From Kluyvera intermedia (lineage in GTDB: Bacteria; Pseudomonadota; Gammaproteobacteria; Enterobacterales; Enterobacteriaceae): a stretch of DNA of 64,000 bases. The translations under genes and the position numbers were made by a program. The stretch lies in assembly GCF_034424175.1 (NCBI RefSeq), contig NZ_CP139986.1, positions 2,914,001 to 2,978,000 on the forward strand, read 5' to 3'. The notes under the pieces were generated by a model that ran no database searches, was not told where the DNA came from, and saw only the letters and a list, made by a program, of their open reading frames with translations. Below, one piece after another: positions 24,924 to 33,542 of this stretch. Position 1 is the stretch's first letter, and the number at the start of each line of letters is the position of its first letter.

Positions 24924-25601
24924 ATGAAAGAAACGCCCCTGGAATATACACCTGTTGACTTATCTCGTTGGGCAAGGAAAGAGCATTTTGAAGTATTTCA
25001 GTCATTTGCCCAATGCACATTTAACCAAACTGTCCTGTTAGATATTACCACACTGCAAAAACATATTAAGGAAGTTGGCTGGAAATTTTATCCTACAATT
25101 ATTTCCCTGATTTCTAAAGCCATAAACAATCATGCGGAATTCCGCATGGCGATAAAAGACGATGAACTTGTCACATGGAATGAAGTTCACCCAAGTTATA
25201 CAATTTTCCATAATGAAACGGAGACATTTTCATCATTATGGAGTCACTTCGATGGCAATATTCATCACTTCCAGGATGTTTATTCAGAAGACGTTGCACG
25301 CTATGGTCATAACCTGTCTTATTGGCCTAAGGGACAGTCTCCGGGAAATATATTTTTTATATCGGCTATTCCCTGGGTAAGTTTTACCAGTTTTAATATC
25401 AACGTTGCTAACATGCAGAATTTTTTTGCCCCCATGTTCACAATGGGTAAATACTACAATCAGGATGGAAAAATCTTATTGCCTCTCGCCGTTCAGGTAC
25501 ATCATTCCGTGTGCGATGGTTTCCATGTGGCAAGACTGATCAATGAGTTACAAGAGATGAGTGATGACATACAGCGTCTTTCAGAGGAGGAGTATAGATA
25601 A
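24924..25601 (+). CDS. cat: Type A chloramphenicol O-acetyltransferase
   Basis: 225 residues, slightly longer than CatA1 (219). It acetylates chloramphenicol with acetyl-CoA as a trimer in the cytoplasm. The active-site segment VQVHHSVCDGFHVARLINEL carries the catalytic histidine (about residues 193-194), and ETETFSSLW, PWVSFTSFNINVANM and APMFTMGKYY are characteristic of the CatA1 branch. It is more divergent than plasmid catA1, suggesting a chromosomal gene. The gene is AT-rich relative to the BMC and put regions. No mobile element flanks it. Confidence 0.9.
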   Translation: MKETPLEYTPVDLSRWARKEHFEVFQSFAQCTFNQTVLLDITTLQKHIKEVGWKFYPTIISLISKAINNHAEFRMAIKDDELVTWNEVHPSYTIFHNETETFSSLWSHFDGNIHHFQDVYSEDVARYGHNLSYWPKGQSPGNIFFISAIPWVSFTSFNINVANMQNFFAPMFTMGKYYNQDGKILLPLAVQVHHSVCDGFHVARLINELQEMSDDIQRLSEEEYR

Positions 25602-25677
25602 GGGGAAATGTTTCGGTGTATGCCCCTTCAGAATACACCGCAACGCTTAACTCGCGGGCAGGAGGATTACTTTCCTT

Positions 25678-27606
25678 TTAACCGTATCTGATTTTCCCAT
25701 CAATATAAGGCTGAGGTTTACCAAAAAGATAACCTTGAATGAAATCACAACCCAGCATCTGAAGATTTTCCAACTGCTCCTGTGTTTCAACACCTTCCGC
25801 AATGGCCTTCATATTGAGGGATTTTGCCATGCCGGTAATGAGCTTGATGATATTAAGCGCGTCTTCCTGTGTTGATATCGAATGCACGAAGGACTTGTCG
25901 ATTTTGATTTTATCGAAGGCAAGTCTGCTGAGGCGCGAAAGCGAAGAATAACCGGTACCAAAATCATCAATGGAGATTTTCACCCCCAAAGCCCGCAGCC
26001 TGTTAAGGGTATTCATCGGCGTATCATTCTCATTAAAGAGAGAGGACTCCGTCACTTCCAGTTCAAGACGCTCAGCGGGAAGTCCCGTTTCGTGCAGAAT
26101 GGACAGCACGATTTCGGCAAAGGCATTGCTGCTAAGCTGCACAGGAGAGACATTGACTGAAATTTTTGCCGGAATCACCCATGAAGCGGCTTCCCGACAG
26201 GCAATTTCAAGCACCGATTTCCCCATCTCGTTAATCATTCCTGTTTTTTCAGCCACGGATATAAAGCTGTCTGGCGACAGAAGCCCCTTCAGAGGATGTA
26301 TCCAACGAATGAGGGCTTCATAGCTGTAAATTTCCTGGCTGAATGAATCGACAATAGGCTGATAATAAACCACAAATTCTTTATTCACTAACGCCTGAGC
26401 CATATCATGCTCAAGCGTTCGGCTTTCCTGCAACTTTTCTAACATCCATTGCCGGAACACTTTTATCTTACCCGCACCTTCATTTTTGGCTTCATAAAGG
26501 GCCAGATCGGCAAATTTATAGAGATAGTCGGAGCGGCGTTCAGTGTCTGAGATGACGATGCCGACACTGGTGGTGATATGGATAATCGTATTATAAATCG
26601 TGTAGGGCTGGTTAATCGCATCGCATATATTTTGAGCTCGCAAAACGGCACAGTTCTCCGTCAGGCCACTTGAGAGAAACGCAAACTCATCCCCGCCTAA
26701 ACGATAAAGGGTATCGTAAATCAGGCCCATCGAAATCAGACGCTGTGATATCTGGCGTAATAACATATCACCGGCATCATGACCGTACGTATCATTGACC
26801 TCCTTGAATCGATCTAAATCAAATAACATCACAGTCACAGCAGAATTGTTTTTTGCTGCGTCTTCGATGGTTTCGTTTAAATTACCCCAAAAAAAATGGC
26901 GGTTATTCATCTCTGTCAGAGAGTCATGATAAACGTCATACTCCAGCTTTGCATTCTGGTCTTGCAGCTGTTCTTTAGATTCCTGCAGCGCTTCAGCAAG
27001 GCTTTTTACCTGAAGGTGTGCCTTCAAAATATTCCTGTTTTGAAAAAATATCAGCACCCCAAGTATCGCACTCATGATGATCAGCAAAACAGACGTTGCT
27101 GAATAAATATAAAACAAGGTTTTAATTTTGAGGTTGGCGTCATTAATCGAGTTGATATCCCTATCCAAAGCACCGGACGACAAACGTCCCAGTTGAGCAT
27201 CAAGCGCCTGCATTTCTTTCAGATATGACTGAAGTTGTGAGCGGTTCATTTTCTCAAGATGAACATCCAGATACTCAAGTGTCTTTGCAAGCTGTTGAGC
27301 CAGTGCGTGGTGGGTTTTACTACTTTCAATGAAATTCTTCAGATCACCTTCTTTCATGAGATCGCTCTGGCTGAGCATAATGTCGAGACGCATGCGTACA
27401 TCATCCAGCGTGATCGTCTCATCAATAGTGTAAAGACCCAGTAACGCTTCAAACCGGTAATATTCTGAGACCATCTGTGCAGCTGACCACGAAGCAGTGT
27501 AGTGAGTCAGTTTCTGTAACTCTTGTTGCCTTTCATGCACGAGGAAAGAGATATATGCGGTAGATATAAAAAGAGAAAAAATGATGCCAGCCAGAATTCT
27601 GTTCAT
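25678..27606 (-). CDS. Membrane GGDEF-EAL protein (c-di-GMP turnover)
   Basis: 642 residues. Two membrane segments (about residues 5-22 and 168-190) flank a periplasmic helical sensor of about 145 residues. A short coiled coil follows, then GGDEF with an intact YRLGGDEFAFL motif and EAL with YEALIRW and DDFGTGYSSLSRL, so both cyclase and phosphodiesterase activities are possible. It follows the periplasmic protein gene at 27624 by 17 bases, and that protein may feed signals to the sensor. AT-rich like its neighbours. Confidence 0.88.
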   Translation of the reverse strand: MNRILAGIIFSLFISTAYISFLVHERQQELQKLTHYTASWSAAQMVSEYYRFEALLGLYTIDETITLDDVRMRLDIMLSQSDLMKEGDLKNFIESSKTHHALAQQLAKTLEYLDVHLEKMNRSQLQSYLKEMQALDAQLGRLSSGALDRDINSINDANLKIKTLFYIYSATSVLLIIMSAILGVLIFFQNRNILKAHLQVKSLAEALQESKEQLQDQNAKLEYDVYHDSLTEMNNRHFFWGNLNETIEDAAKNNSAVTVMLFDLDRFKEVNDTYGHDAGDMLLRQISQRLISMGLIYDTLYRLGGDEFAFLSSGLTENCAVLRAQNICDAINQPYTIYNTIIHITTSVGIVISDTERRSDYLYKFADLALYEAKNEGAGKIKVFRQWMLEKLQESRTLEHDMAQALVNKEFVVYYQPIVDSFSQEIYSYEALIRWIHPLKGLLSPDSFISVAEKTGMINEMGKSVLEIACREAASWVIPAKISVNVSPVQLSSNAFAEIVLSILHETGLPAERLELEVTESSLFNENDTPMNTLNRLRALGVKISIDDFGTGYSSLSRLSRLAFDKIKIDKSFVHSISTQEDALNIIKLITGMAKSLNMKAIAEGVETQEQLENLQMLGCDFIQGYLFGKPQPYIDGKIRYG

Positions 27607-27623
27607 GTTGGTCTTGTGACCCC

Positions 27624-28118
27624 TTACTCAATATTCATTCTGCTGACCTGCCAGGCTGACCTTGAATAATAAATCTGGTTATTCAACTCCGGCAGGCTGT
27701 CATAGGGGTAAACAACAAACAATGGGCCTTTATCACGGATACGCATATATTCTCCGTTGATTTTTAAAGCAAGGATAACGTTGTATTTCTTAAAATCACT
27801 GAGAGGGATTTCGGTGGTGTAGTCATTGAGCGCAGTAACCTTAACAACAGAACCTTTTGCCCCAACATAATCCATCAGTTTTTGCAGTGGAACCCCCGTA
27901 AAAGTCGTGCGCCCGTCATACCAGGGAGAGGTGGTCTGAAAGCTAACCATACCGAGTTTCTCAAGGCTCGCGACATCAAAAACGGCTTTACCACCACCAT
28001 TTGTATTTTCGATATTACCCGACAGCGTTAAAAGGACTTTACCGGCAGGTCTTGAAAGTTCACCCGCACAGACCAGTGTGGAGAGCGTAAAGCTTAACAG
28101 CATGACAATTAACCGCAT
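27624..28118 (-). CDS. Periplasmic sulfite-oxidase-fold-like protein, partner of GGDEF-EAL
   Basis: 164 residues from the ATG at 28118 with a GAGGTC site. Signal peptide MRLIVMLLSFTLSTLVCA. The order of motifs (LTLSGNIENTNG, FDVASLEKLGMVSFQTTSPW, GRTTFTGVPLQKLMDYVGA, LNDYTTEIPLSDF) resembles the molybdopterin-binding oxidoreductase fold, but no cofactor-binding cysteine is apparent, so it is probably a ligand-binding derivative. The gene heads a two-gene operon with the GGDEF-EAL gene. Function as sensor partner is inference. Confidence 0.65.
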   Translation of the reverse strand: MRLIVMLLSFTLSTLVCAGELSRPAGKVLLTLSGNIENTNGGGKAVFDVASLEKLGMVSFQTTSPWYDGRTTFTGVPLQKLMDYVGAKGSVVKVTALNDYTTEIPLSDFKKYNVILALKINGEYMRIRDKGPLFVVYPYDSLPELNNQIYYSRSAWQVSRMNIE

Positions 28119-28595
28119 TCTGACCTCGTATATCAACCGGATGTTAAAGAATTATAATTTAGTTACTGTGCTATTTACATATGCGTCAGAATTATTGTTG
28201 ACCCCATCATTCCACAACTCAGGAACCCATTTAAAATCAATAAGTTAAAAAATTATTTTCTTTTAATATTGGCGAGATAAAGTCGATAACGATATTTGAT
28301 ATCTACAAAATAACGTTGCATCTGTGCAAAAATAAAGCCATAGATTGCCTCGACTAAAATAAACACACAGTAATATAAAGGTTTATTTTTTCGTAACCCA
28401 GCTGGAATTTACGCAAGCAAAGTCTGCTTCTGATACGAAGCAAACCATCTTAGTCTGTTATGATAGAACTGCACATATGCTGAGGATAGAGAACGCTCTT
28501 TGCATATGGGCTGTTGATTTCCCATATCATTTATTAGTTTCTCAGCAACAGTTTTGTTAACCTTCCATGCTTATCATCAGAATGGATATCAGGAA
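28119..28595. other. AT-rich divergent intergenic region
   Basis: 477 bases between the SUOX-like gene and the DUF1989 gene, which diverge. It is AT-rich and holds an inverted repeat ATATGGG / CCCATAT around 28504-28527, shortly before the DUF1989 gene. No RNA gene, coding frame or known operator was recognised. Confidence 0.5.
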
Positions 28596-29192
28596 ATGAG
28601 CGAACAGATAAAGATAGATATTCCTCCGCAAGAAGGTGGCGGCTTTTGGGTGGCAAAAGGGCAAACGTTCAGTGTTATTGATCCTGAAGGGCAGCAGGTT
28701 GCGGACTTATGGGCAATTTCTATCAATGCCGATGAGATTGACTGGCTAAGCACATCACAGACGAGAGACATAACAGAGCGGTTATTCCCTACAATAGGTG
28801 AGTCTTTTTACAGTGAGAATGCCAAACCCTTACTCACATTAGTGCAGGATAACTCACCCTGCCCGCATGATATGCTTTTCCCAGCCTGTAACCGTGGGCT
28901 TTACGAACGAGCAGGACTGCCTGACCATCCAAACTGTCGCGACAACATGCTTGGGGCACTTTTGAAAGCAGACATAACTCTTCCCATCGTTCCTGATCCG
29001 GTTAATTTTTTCCAACGCTCGGAACCGCAGGCTGACGGTAAGCTTGAGGTATTAGCCTCAAATAATCCACCCGGCGGGAATGTCGTATTACTGGCTGAAA
29101 CAGACCTCTACGTGGTGGTTACAGCGTGTTCCGTTGACTTCCATCCGACCAATGGAGGCCATTGTACTGGCATCCAGATCATTATCGGCTGA
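28596..29192 (+). CDS. DUF1989 / urea carboxylase-associated family protein
   Basis: 198 residues from the ATG at 28596 (MSEQIKIDIPPQEGGGFWVA); the upstream part of the frame lacks an ATG. The pieces GQQVADLWAIS, PCPHDMLFPACNRGLYERAG and NFFQRSEP fit the DUF1989 family, members of which accompany urea carboxylase or other amine degradation genes. No such pathway gene is nearby, so the protein stands alone. Conserved cysteine and histidine (CPHD, C in NCRDN) may bind metal. Function unknown. Confidence 0.8.
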   Translation: MSEQIKIDIPPQEGGGFWVAKGQTFSVIDPEGQQVADLWAISINADEIDWLSTSQTRDITERLFPTIGESFYSENAKPLLTLVQDNSPCPHDMLFPACNRGLYERAGLPDHPNCRDNMLGALLKADITLPIVPDPVNFFQRSEPQADGKLEVLASNNPPGGNVVLLAETDLYVVVTACSVDFHPTNGGHCTGIQIIIG

Positions 29193-29356
29193 CATTTTGA
29201 CGGTTCGGTGTGGAGTATTCGCCTGCTTACAGGGTAATAGAGAATGGCGGGCGAAATAGAATTATCCTCATCGCCTGCCTATCTTGCTAGATATATTTTA
29301 TAACAAATATATAATTTGAAAAATCTGCCATAACGACAGATTCTTTTAATTTATAA

Positions 29357-30073
29357 TTAGAGATTCGCAACGTTATGATATACTTTTTGAACATCATCGT
29401 CATCTTCAAGGGCATCAACAAGACCTTCAAAGATTTCTAAATCTTCTGGCGAAAGTTCAATTTCCGCTTGCGCAATCATTTCTAATTCTGTGGTTGAGAA
29501 CTCAGTAATTCCAGCTGCTTTTAACGCTGCAATTCCTTTATGAAGATCGGTTGATTCAGTATAAATAATGATGCTTCCTTCTTCTTCGGTAACATCACGA
29601 ACATCAACTTCAGCCTCAAGCAAAGTTTCGAAAACCTGGTCAGGGTCAGTACCTTTAAATACAATCACACCGGTATTGTCAAACATATAGCTGACAGAAC
29701 CTGCCGCACCGATATTCCCGCCTTTTTTATTGAAAATCATGCGGACGTTAGCAATCGTACGGTTAACATTGGATGTCAATGTTTCAGCGATAAGCATTGA
29801 GCCATTTGGACCAAATCCTTCATAACGCCCCTGTACGAACGTTTCATCGCCGCCGCCTTTGGCTTTATCAATGGCTTTATCAATAACGTGCTTTGGAACC
29901 TGTGCTTGTTTCGCACGTTCAATAACGAATTTTAAAGCTGAGTTTGATTCTGGGTCTGGTTCGCCTTGTTTAGCCGCAGCATAGATCTCTACACCGAACT
30001 TTGCATAAACATTAGACGTTGCACCGTCTTTAGCCGTTTTTTTAGCAACAATATTGGCCCATTTACGTCCCAC
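29357..30073 (-). CDS. yeeN: YeeN, YebC/PmpR family DNA-binding protein
   Basis: 238-residue cytosolic protein matching E. coli YeeN almost throughout (MGRKWANIVAKKTAKDGATS, YEGFGPNGSMLIAETLTSN, DDDDVQKVYHNVANL). The YebC/TACO1 family acts in transcription control or helps ribosomes pass polyproline stretches; YeeN itself has been linked to the latter recently, which I recall without certainty. No operon partner; flanked by AT-rich spacers. Confidence 0.93.
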   Translation of the reverse strand: MGRKWANIVAKKTAKDGATSNVYAKFGVEIYAAAKQGEPDPESNSALKFVIERAKQAQVPKHVIDKAIDKAKGGGDETFVQGRYEGFGPNGSMLIAETLTSNVNRTIANVRMIFNKKGGNIGAAGSVSYMFDNTGVIVFKGTDPDQVFETLLEAEVDVRDVTEEEGSIIIYTESTDLHKGIAALKAAGITEFSTTELEMIAQAEIELSPEDLEIFEGLVDALEDDDDVQKVYHNVANL

Positions 30074-30306
30074 TGGAATGTTCTCCTGGCAAATTCATTT
30101 ACATTAATGGCAGATGAATAATCCGCACAATTTTCCGCCATATTATATCATGGTATATAAAATCTCGTCTATGAAAATAAAAATCAACCTTTTTATAAAA
30201 TGTTACTTTAATTTTACCAACAGTTAATATTTTGGATATGTTATCTAAGGTATTTATTCTGATTCTTTTATTTCTATTGTTAATAATTGAACGACAGTAA
30301 CAATCA

Positions 30307-30388
30307 GGGTATCGCCTTTCCGCGATACCCGGTGCCCTTTAAATTAACGGCGCATTATGCAAGTACACCCCAGCATGGTGTACTTTTT
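30307..30388. terminator. Two hairpins between yeeN promoter region and topAI
   Basis: Hairpin 1: GGGTATCGC / GCGATACCC (30307-30315 and 30322-30330), perfect nine pairs. Hairpin 2: AAGTACACC / GGTGTACTT followed by TTT (30361-30369 and 30377-30388), which has terminator form on the plus strand. The gap 30074-30464 (391 bases) otherwise holds the AT-rich yeeN promoter side. No antitoxin gene yjhQ is present here. Confidence 0.6.
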
Positions 30389-30464
30389 CGCGGTGAATGG
30401 GTTATCAATAGGGTATTCACTCCCGCTAAGCATAAAAATACGTGGGATATCCATTATCCTTTCC

Positions 30465-30722
30465 TCAACGGTTATCACACTGAGCGCGGACATTGTTCAA
30501 CCCTGTGGTGTTAATACGGTAGGGCTGCCCGTTAACGGACTTAATCAGTTTTTTAGTTTTGAGTTTTTTAAACACGGCGAGCGTGCAATCGGAAAGTAAC
30601 AACCCTTCGCGGCTGAAGCATTCAACGGAAGTGACGCGGCCTGAAGTATCGCGAACGTGCGCAATACGTCCACCTTTGGCGAGAACGTGTAAGGTACGTT
30701 GTTCCTGACGGGATAAATTCAT
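30465..30722 (-). CDS. topAI: TopAI (YjhX), topoisomerase I-inhibiting toxin family
   Basis: 85-residue protein nearly identical to E. coli YjhX/TopAI (MNLSRQEQRTLHVLAKGGRI, KKLKTKKLIKSVNGQPYRIN). In E. coli it inhibits topoisomerase I and its antitoxin is the acetyltransferase-like YjhQ encoded just downstream. Here 391 bases with no coding frame follow instead, so the toxin lacks its cognate antitoxin locally. The upstream region holds a short ORF and a hairpin (30799-30861), resembling the translation-sensing leader known for topAI. It may be only weakly expressed. Confidence 0.88.
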   Translation of the reverse strand: MNLSRQEQRTLHVLAKGGRIAHVRDTSGRVTSVECFSREGLLLSDCTLAVFKKLKTKKLIKSVNGQPYRINTTGLNNVRAQCDNR

Positions 30723-30798
30723 ACTGGAAAACCTGTGTAATCATCATGAGCAAAACGTGCAAACACACAGCGGTGTCCGCATTCGATTTCGGCGCATT

Positions 30799-30839
30799 GA
30801 TAATCAGTCCGGCCTGAAAAGGTCGGTAAGCTGATTATC
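30799..30839 (-). promoter_or_regulatory. Leader hairpin upstream of topAI
   Basis: Nine-pair inverted repeat GATAATCAG / CTGATTATC (30799-30807 and 30831-30839) with an inner CCGGCC/GGTCGG-like stem. On the minus strand it lies between the short ORF at 30835-30861 and topAI, 77 bases before the toxin start. The last codons of the short ORF are part of the stem, so ribosome movement or stalling would change the fold. Confidence 0.55.
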
Positions 30840-30861
30840 GGATGATTACATTCTCCAGCAT
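30835..30861 (-). CDS. Candidate leader peptide of topAI (MLENVIIR)
   Basis: Eight-codon ORF, ATG to TAA, with a GAGG ribosome site five bases upstream. Its end overlaps the left arm of the leader hairpin. In E. coli topAI is known to be controlled by a leader peptide (toiL) that senses ribosome-targeting antibiotics; whether this ORF corresponds to it is inference from position. The gap between topAI and the PhzF gene (30723-31086) otherwise shows nothing. Confidence 0.45.
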   Translation of the reverse strand: MLENVIIR

Positions 30862-31086
30862 CAAAGCCTCGGGTTGAGTTGAAAGGTATTTATGAGGTGG
30901 ATAGTAACACACAGTTTTTACCTGTGTATTTGAGAGGGAAAAAATGTGACCGGCCTCCAGAATTTGTTCCTGACCGTACGCCGCCTACACCGATGCCCGT
31001 TTGTCCCACAGAGGGCCACGCGTCATCAAATTGTCTGCTTATCACAGTATCGCTCGCTGCTCTAAGCAGACATCATCTGAAATCGT

Positions 31087-31878
31087 CTAGCGCAACAGCA
31101 CTTTGCCAATAAGATAGGTTGTCGCCTGCCCGCCGATACGCACCCGATCACCCACTAGCTGACAGCGCAAATCACCGCCACGAGCGGACACCTGACGCGC
31201 CAGCATCTGCGTTTTATTCAGTTTATCCGCCCAATAGGGAATGAGCATACTGTGTGCAGAACCGGTAACCGGGTCTTCCGCAACCGCTTCGCCTGGACAG
31301 AAGAAACGGCTCACAAAGTCGTACTCCCCTTCCCCCGGCGCCGTAACACAGACCATTTTACCCAAAGGGATCATGGCATGAATGTCCGGGCGTAAGGCTT
31401 CAACCTGCTGCTGACTTTCCAGAACAACCATATAATCACGCGCCACCCGGACTTGCTGATAGTCGCTGATGCCCAGCCCCTCAAGGAGCAACGGCGGCGG
31501 CAAGACGGGTTCGCTATCCCAGCCGGGGAAATCCAGCGTTAGCCAATCACCGCTGCGTGTCACCGCCAGCGGCCCTACGAAACGGGTCTCGAAGCGGATG
31601 GTCGTATCCGGATAATCAAGGTATTCAAAAATGACGTGTGCGGCTGCAAGCGTTGCGTGGCCACAGAGATTAATTTCACCCTGCGTGGTAAACCAACGTA
31701 GTTCAAAGCCGCTATCAGTCGTGACAAAAAACGCGGTTTCTGACTGATTATGCTGCTGAGACATTTTCAATAAAGTCTCGTCGGGCAACCATTCGATGAG
31801 GGGACAAACCGCAGCGGCGTTCCCGCCAAAAGTCTCGGTGCTAAAAGCATCCACCATGTAAAAATCAATTTCTTTCAT
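31087..31878 (-). CDS. PhzF-family isomerase-like protein
   Basis: 263 residues from the ATG at 31878, with a GAAGG site; the frame remains open to 31977 but that part has no support. The PhzF fold is shown by VDAFSTETFGGNAAAVC, the catalytic-glutamate segment HNQSETAFFV, LCGHATLAAA and the repeated pattern EDPVTGSAHS. The family catalyses proton shifts such as in phenazine synthesis; there is no phenazine cluster here, so the substrate is unknown. Divergent from the TetR regulator, which may control it. Confidence 0.88.
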   Translation of the reverse strand: MKEIDFYMVDAFSTETFGGNAAAVCPLIEWLPDETLLKMSQQHNQSETAFFVTTDSGFELRWFTTQGEINLCGHATLAAAHVIFEYLDYPDTTIRFETRFVGPLAVTRSGDWLTLDFPGWDSEPVLPPPLLLEGLGISDYQQVRVARDYMVVLESQQQVEALRPDIHAMIPLGKMVCVTAPGEGEYDFVSRFFCPGEAVAEDPVTGSAHSMLIPYWADKLNKTQMLARQVSARGGDLRCQLVGDRVRIGGQATTYLIGKVLLR

Positions 31879-32101
31879 CACATAACCTTCGCATTTTTCT
31901 CGGGATAGCCCTCGCTCTACCATGACATGACAACGCGCAAAGTCGAATGCTTTTATGCACGAATTCCCCACACTCATTCCAAAAACCCTCGAACAGACTT
32001 CGTACTGCCGTCTCCATCGTCCATCCCACTCTCCTATTCATACGACGAATTGTGACCCCACACGCATTACCCACATTCACTTTGCGGACATCCCGTCCCA
32101 T

Positions 32102-32115
32102 TTGATCGCTATCAA
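32102..32115. promoter_or_regulatory. FNR-type site in the phzF-tetR gap
   Basis: TTGAT-CGCT-ATCAA is a perfect match to the FNR consensus TTGATNNNNATCAA. It is centred 42 bases before the TetR start and lies in the divergent gap (31879-32150). It would link expression to oxygen limitation. Motif evidence only. Confidence 0.55.
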
Positions 32116-32122
32116 AAATGAA

Positions 32123-32142
32123 CATACCGTCTGGTCGGTATG
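32123..32142. promoter_or_regulatory. Palindromic operator before the TetR gene
   Basis: CATACCG-TCTGGT-CGGTATG is a perfect palindrome with seven-base arms, ending 8 bases before the TetR start. This length and position fit an autoregulatory TetR operator. It overlaps the ribosome-binding region. Confidence 0.7.
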
Positions 32143-32150
32143 ATCCCCTT

Positions 32151-32717
32151 ATGAACATGGAAGCCCAACACCGCAAAAAAGATCCGGTTCGGTTGCATCA
32201 GCAACTGCTGGAGTCGGCCGCAATGATTGCCGGTCGGGATGGTATTGCCGCCCTGTCGCTGAACGCCGTGGCCCGTGAGGCGGGCGTCAGTAAAGGAGGG
32301 TTGATACACCACTTCCCCAATAAGCAGGCGCTTATCTTCGCGCTGTTTGCTCGCTTGCTGGCGATTATGGAAGAAGCCATCACCGCATTGATGCGAGATG
32401 ACGGCGTCAGTTACGGTCGATTTACCCGCGCTTATCTGAACTATCTTGCCGACCTGACGGATACACATGAAAGCCGTCAACTGATGGTGTTGTCGCTGGC
32501 GATGCCCGATGAACCGGTGTTACGCCAATGCTGGCGCGACTGGATGCTGGACCATCTGGCGCGGGGAGATGCGCTGGACAACAGCCCAACCGGTACGCTG
32601 GTGCGCTATACCGCGGACGGTATCTGGCTATCTGAGTTGACGGAAGGGATAACCATGAGCGCCGAACATCGACAAGCGTTGGTGGTCTCCCTTAATAAGA
32701 TGACGCTTCCCGCGTGA
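32151..32717 (+). CDS. TetR-family transcriptional regulator
   Basis: 188 residues from ATG 32151; the second ATG at 32157 is also possible. N-terminal helix-turn-helix LNAVAREAGVSKGGLIHHFP is typical of TetR repressors, and the C-terminal ligand domain is complete. It probably binds the palindrome at 32123-32142 and controls itself and perhaps the divergent PhzF-like gene. Ligand unknown. 21 bases separate its stop from the membrane regulator gene. Confidence 0.85.
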   Translation: MNMEAQHRKKDPVRLHQQLLESAAMIAGRDGIAALSLNAVAREAGVSKGGLIHHFPNKQALIFALFARLLAIMEEAITALMRDDGVSYGRFTRAYLNYLADLTDTHESRQLMVLSLAMPDEPVLRQCWRDWMLDHLARGDALDNSPTGTLVRYTADGIWLSELTEGITMSAEHRQALVVSLNKMTLPA

Positions 32718-32738
32718 AGCACACAGGCTGAGGCCGCG

Positions 32739-33542
32739 ATGCGCTACAACATCAATGCCCGTTTTATTTATGACGCCACCGATGGCACGCTGACGCTCCC
32801 GGAAAGCACCGAGCCGGATAGCCAACTGTCCATCACCGCCAGCACCCTGCTCTACTTCTTCCTGCGCAATACGGGCATCATCAGCCGGGAGGAAGTATTA
32901 AAAAAAGTCTGGGATGACAACGGATTAACATCATCCAACAGCAACCTGAATCAGTATCTGAGCATGCTGCGTAAGACCTTCCGACATTACGGCATCGATA
33001 ATATTATCGTCACCGTTTCACGCGGTTATTTACAGCTTAACCCAGACGTAAGTATTGAGGCGGTTGATGAATCCCCGCTGCCGGAATCCCCGGAGCCCAC
33101 GCCCGTGGAGACCATTACCAAACCGCTGCCGGTAGAGGAGAAACAACGCCTCCCGCACACGGCGCATGCTCGCGGTATGTGCTGGTACATTGCCGGTGCC
33201 TGTTTGCTCACCATCTCGCTGCTGTTGGTCGCTTTCAGTGTGGTGGGTATTAGCGAATCACACCCAATTGCGCTCACCCAGATAACACACAGCCAGTGTG
33301 AACTGCTGGCAAGTGACGACATGCTGCGTTCGGTTAACGCCAGCGCCTACGGTAAAAACTTCGACGAGGTACGCCAACGGTTAAACGTCGCCTGTAAACC
33401 GGGCGAACGCTTCCTGTTCTTCTACGGCGATAAGCTGGAAACCAACGGGCTGGGGCGCGTGTTCCTCGCTCACTGCGCGATGCATGAGGACAATCCGTTT
33501 AGCTACTGCGACAACTACTTTTACTACTCCTGGAAGCCGTAA
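32739..33542 (+). CDS. ToxR/MarT-like membrane-anchored transcriptional regulator
   Basis: 267 residues. An OmpR-type winged helix at the N-terminus (about 1-105; SREEVLKKVWDDNGLTSS, VTVSRGYLQL) is followed by a proline-rich linker, one membrane segment (about 150-170, YIAGACLLTISLLLVAFSVV) and a small periplasmic domain with several cysteines. This is the CadC/ToxR/MarT layout, in which the periplasmic part senses the environment and the cytoplasmic part binds DNA. The ATG of the FidL-like gene overlaps its stop by one base. It lies directly upstream of the choline operon, a candidate target. Confidence 0.82.
   Translation: MRYNINARFIYDATDGTLTLPESTEPDSQLSITASTLLYFFLRNTGIISREEVLKKVWDDNGLTSSNSNLNQYLSMLRKTFRHYGIDNIIVTVSRGYLQLNPDVSIEAVDESPLPESPEPTPVETITKPLPVEEKQRLPHTAHARGMCWYIAGACLLTISLLLVAFSVVGISESHPIALTQITHSQCELLASDDMLRSVNASAYGKNFDEVRQRLNVACKPGERFLFFYGDKLETNGLGRVFLAHCAMHEDNPFSYCDNYFYYSWKP

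Noticed and set aside
30879..31112. 77-codon frame between topAI and the PhzF-like gene
   Set aside because: It has no ribosome site or recognisable domain and runs into the end of the PhzF-like gene on the other strand.
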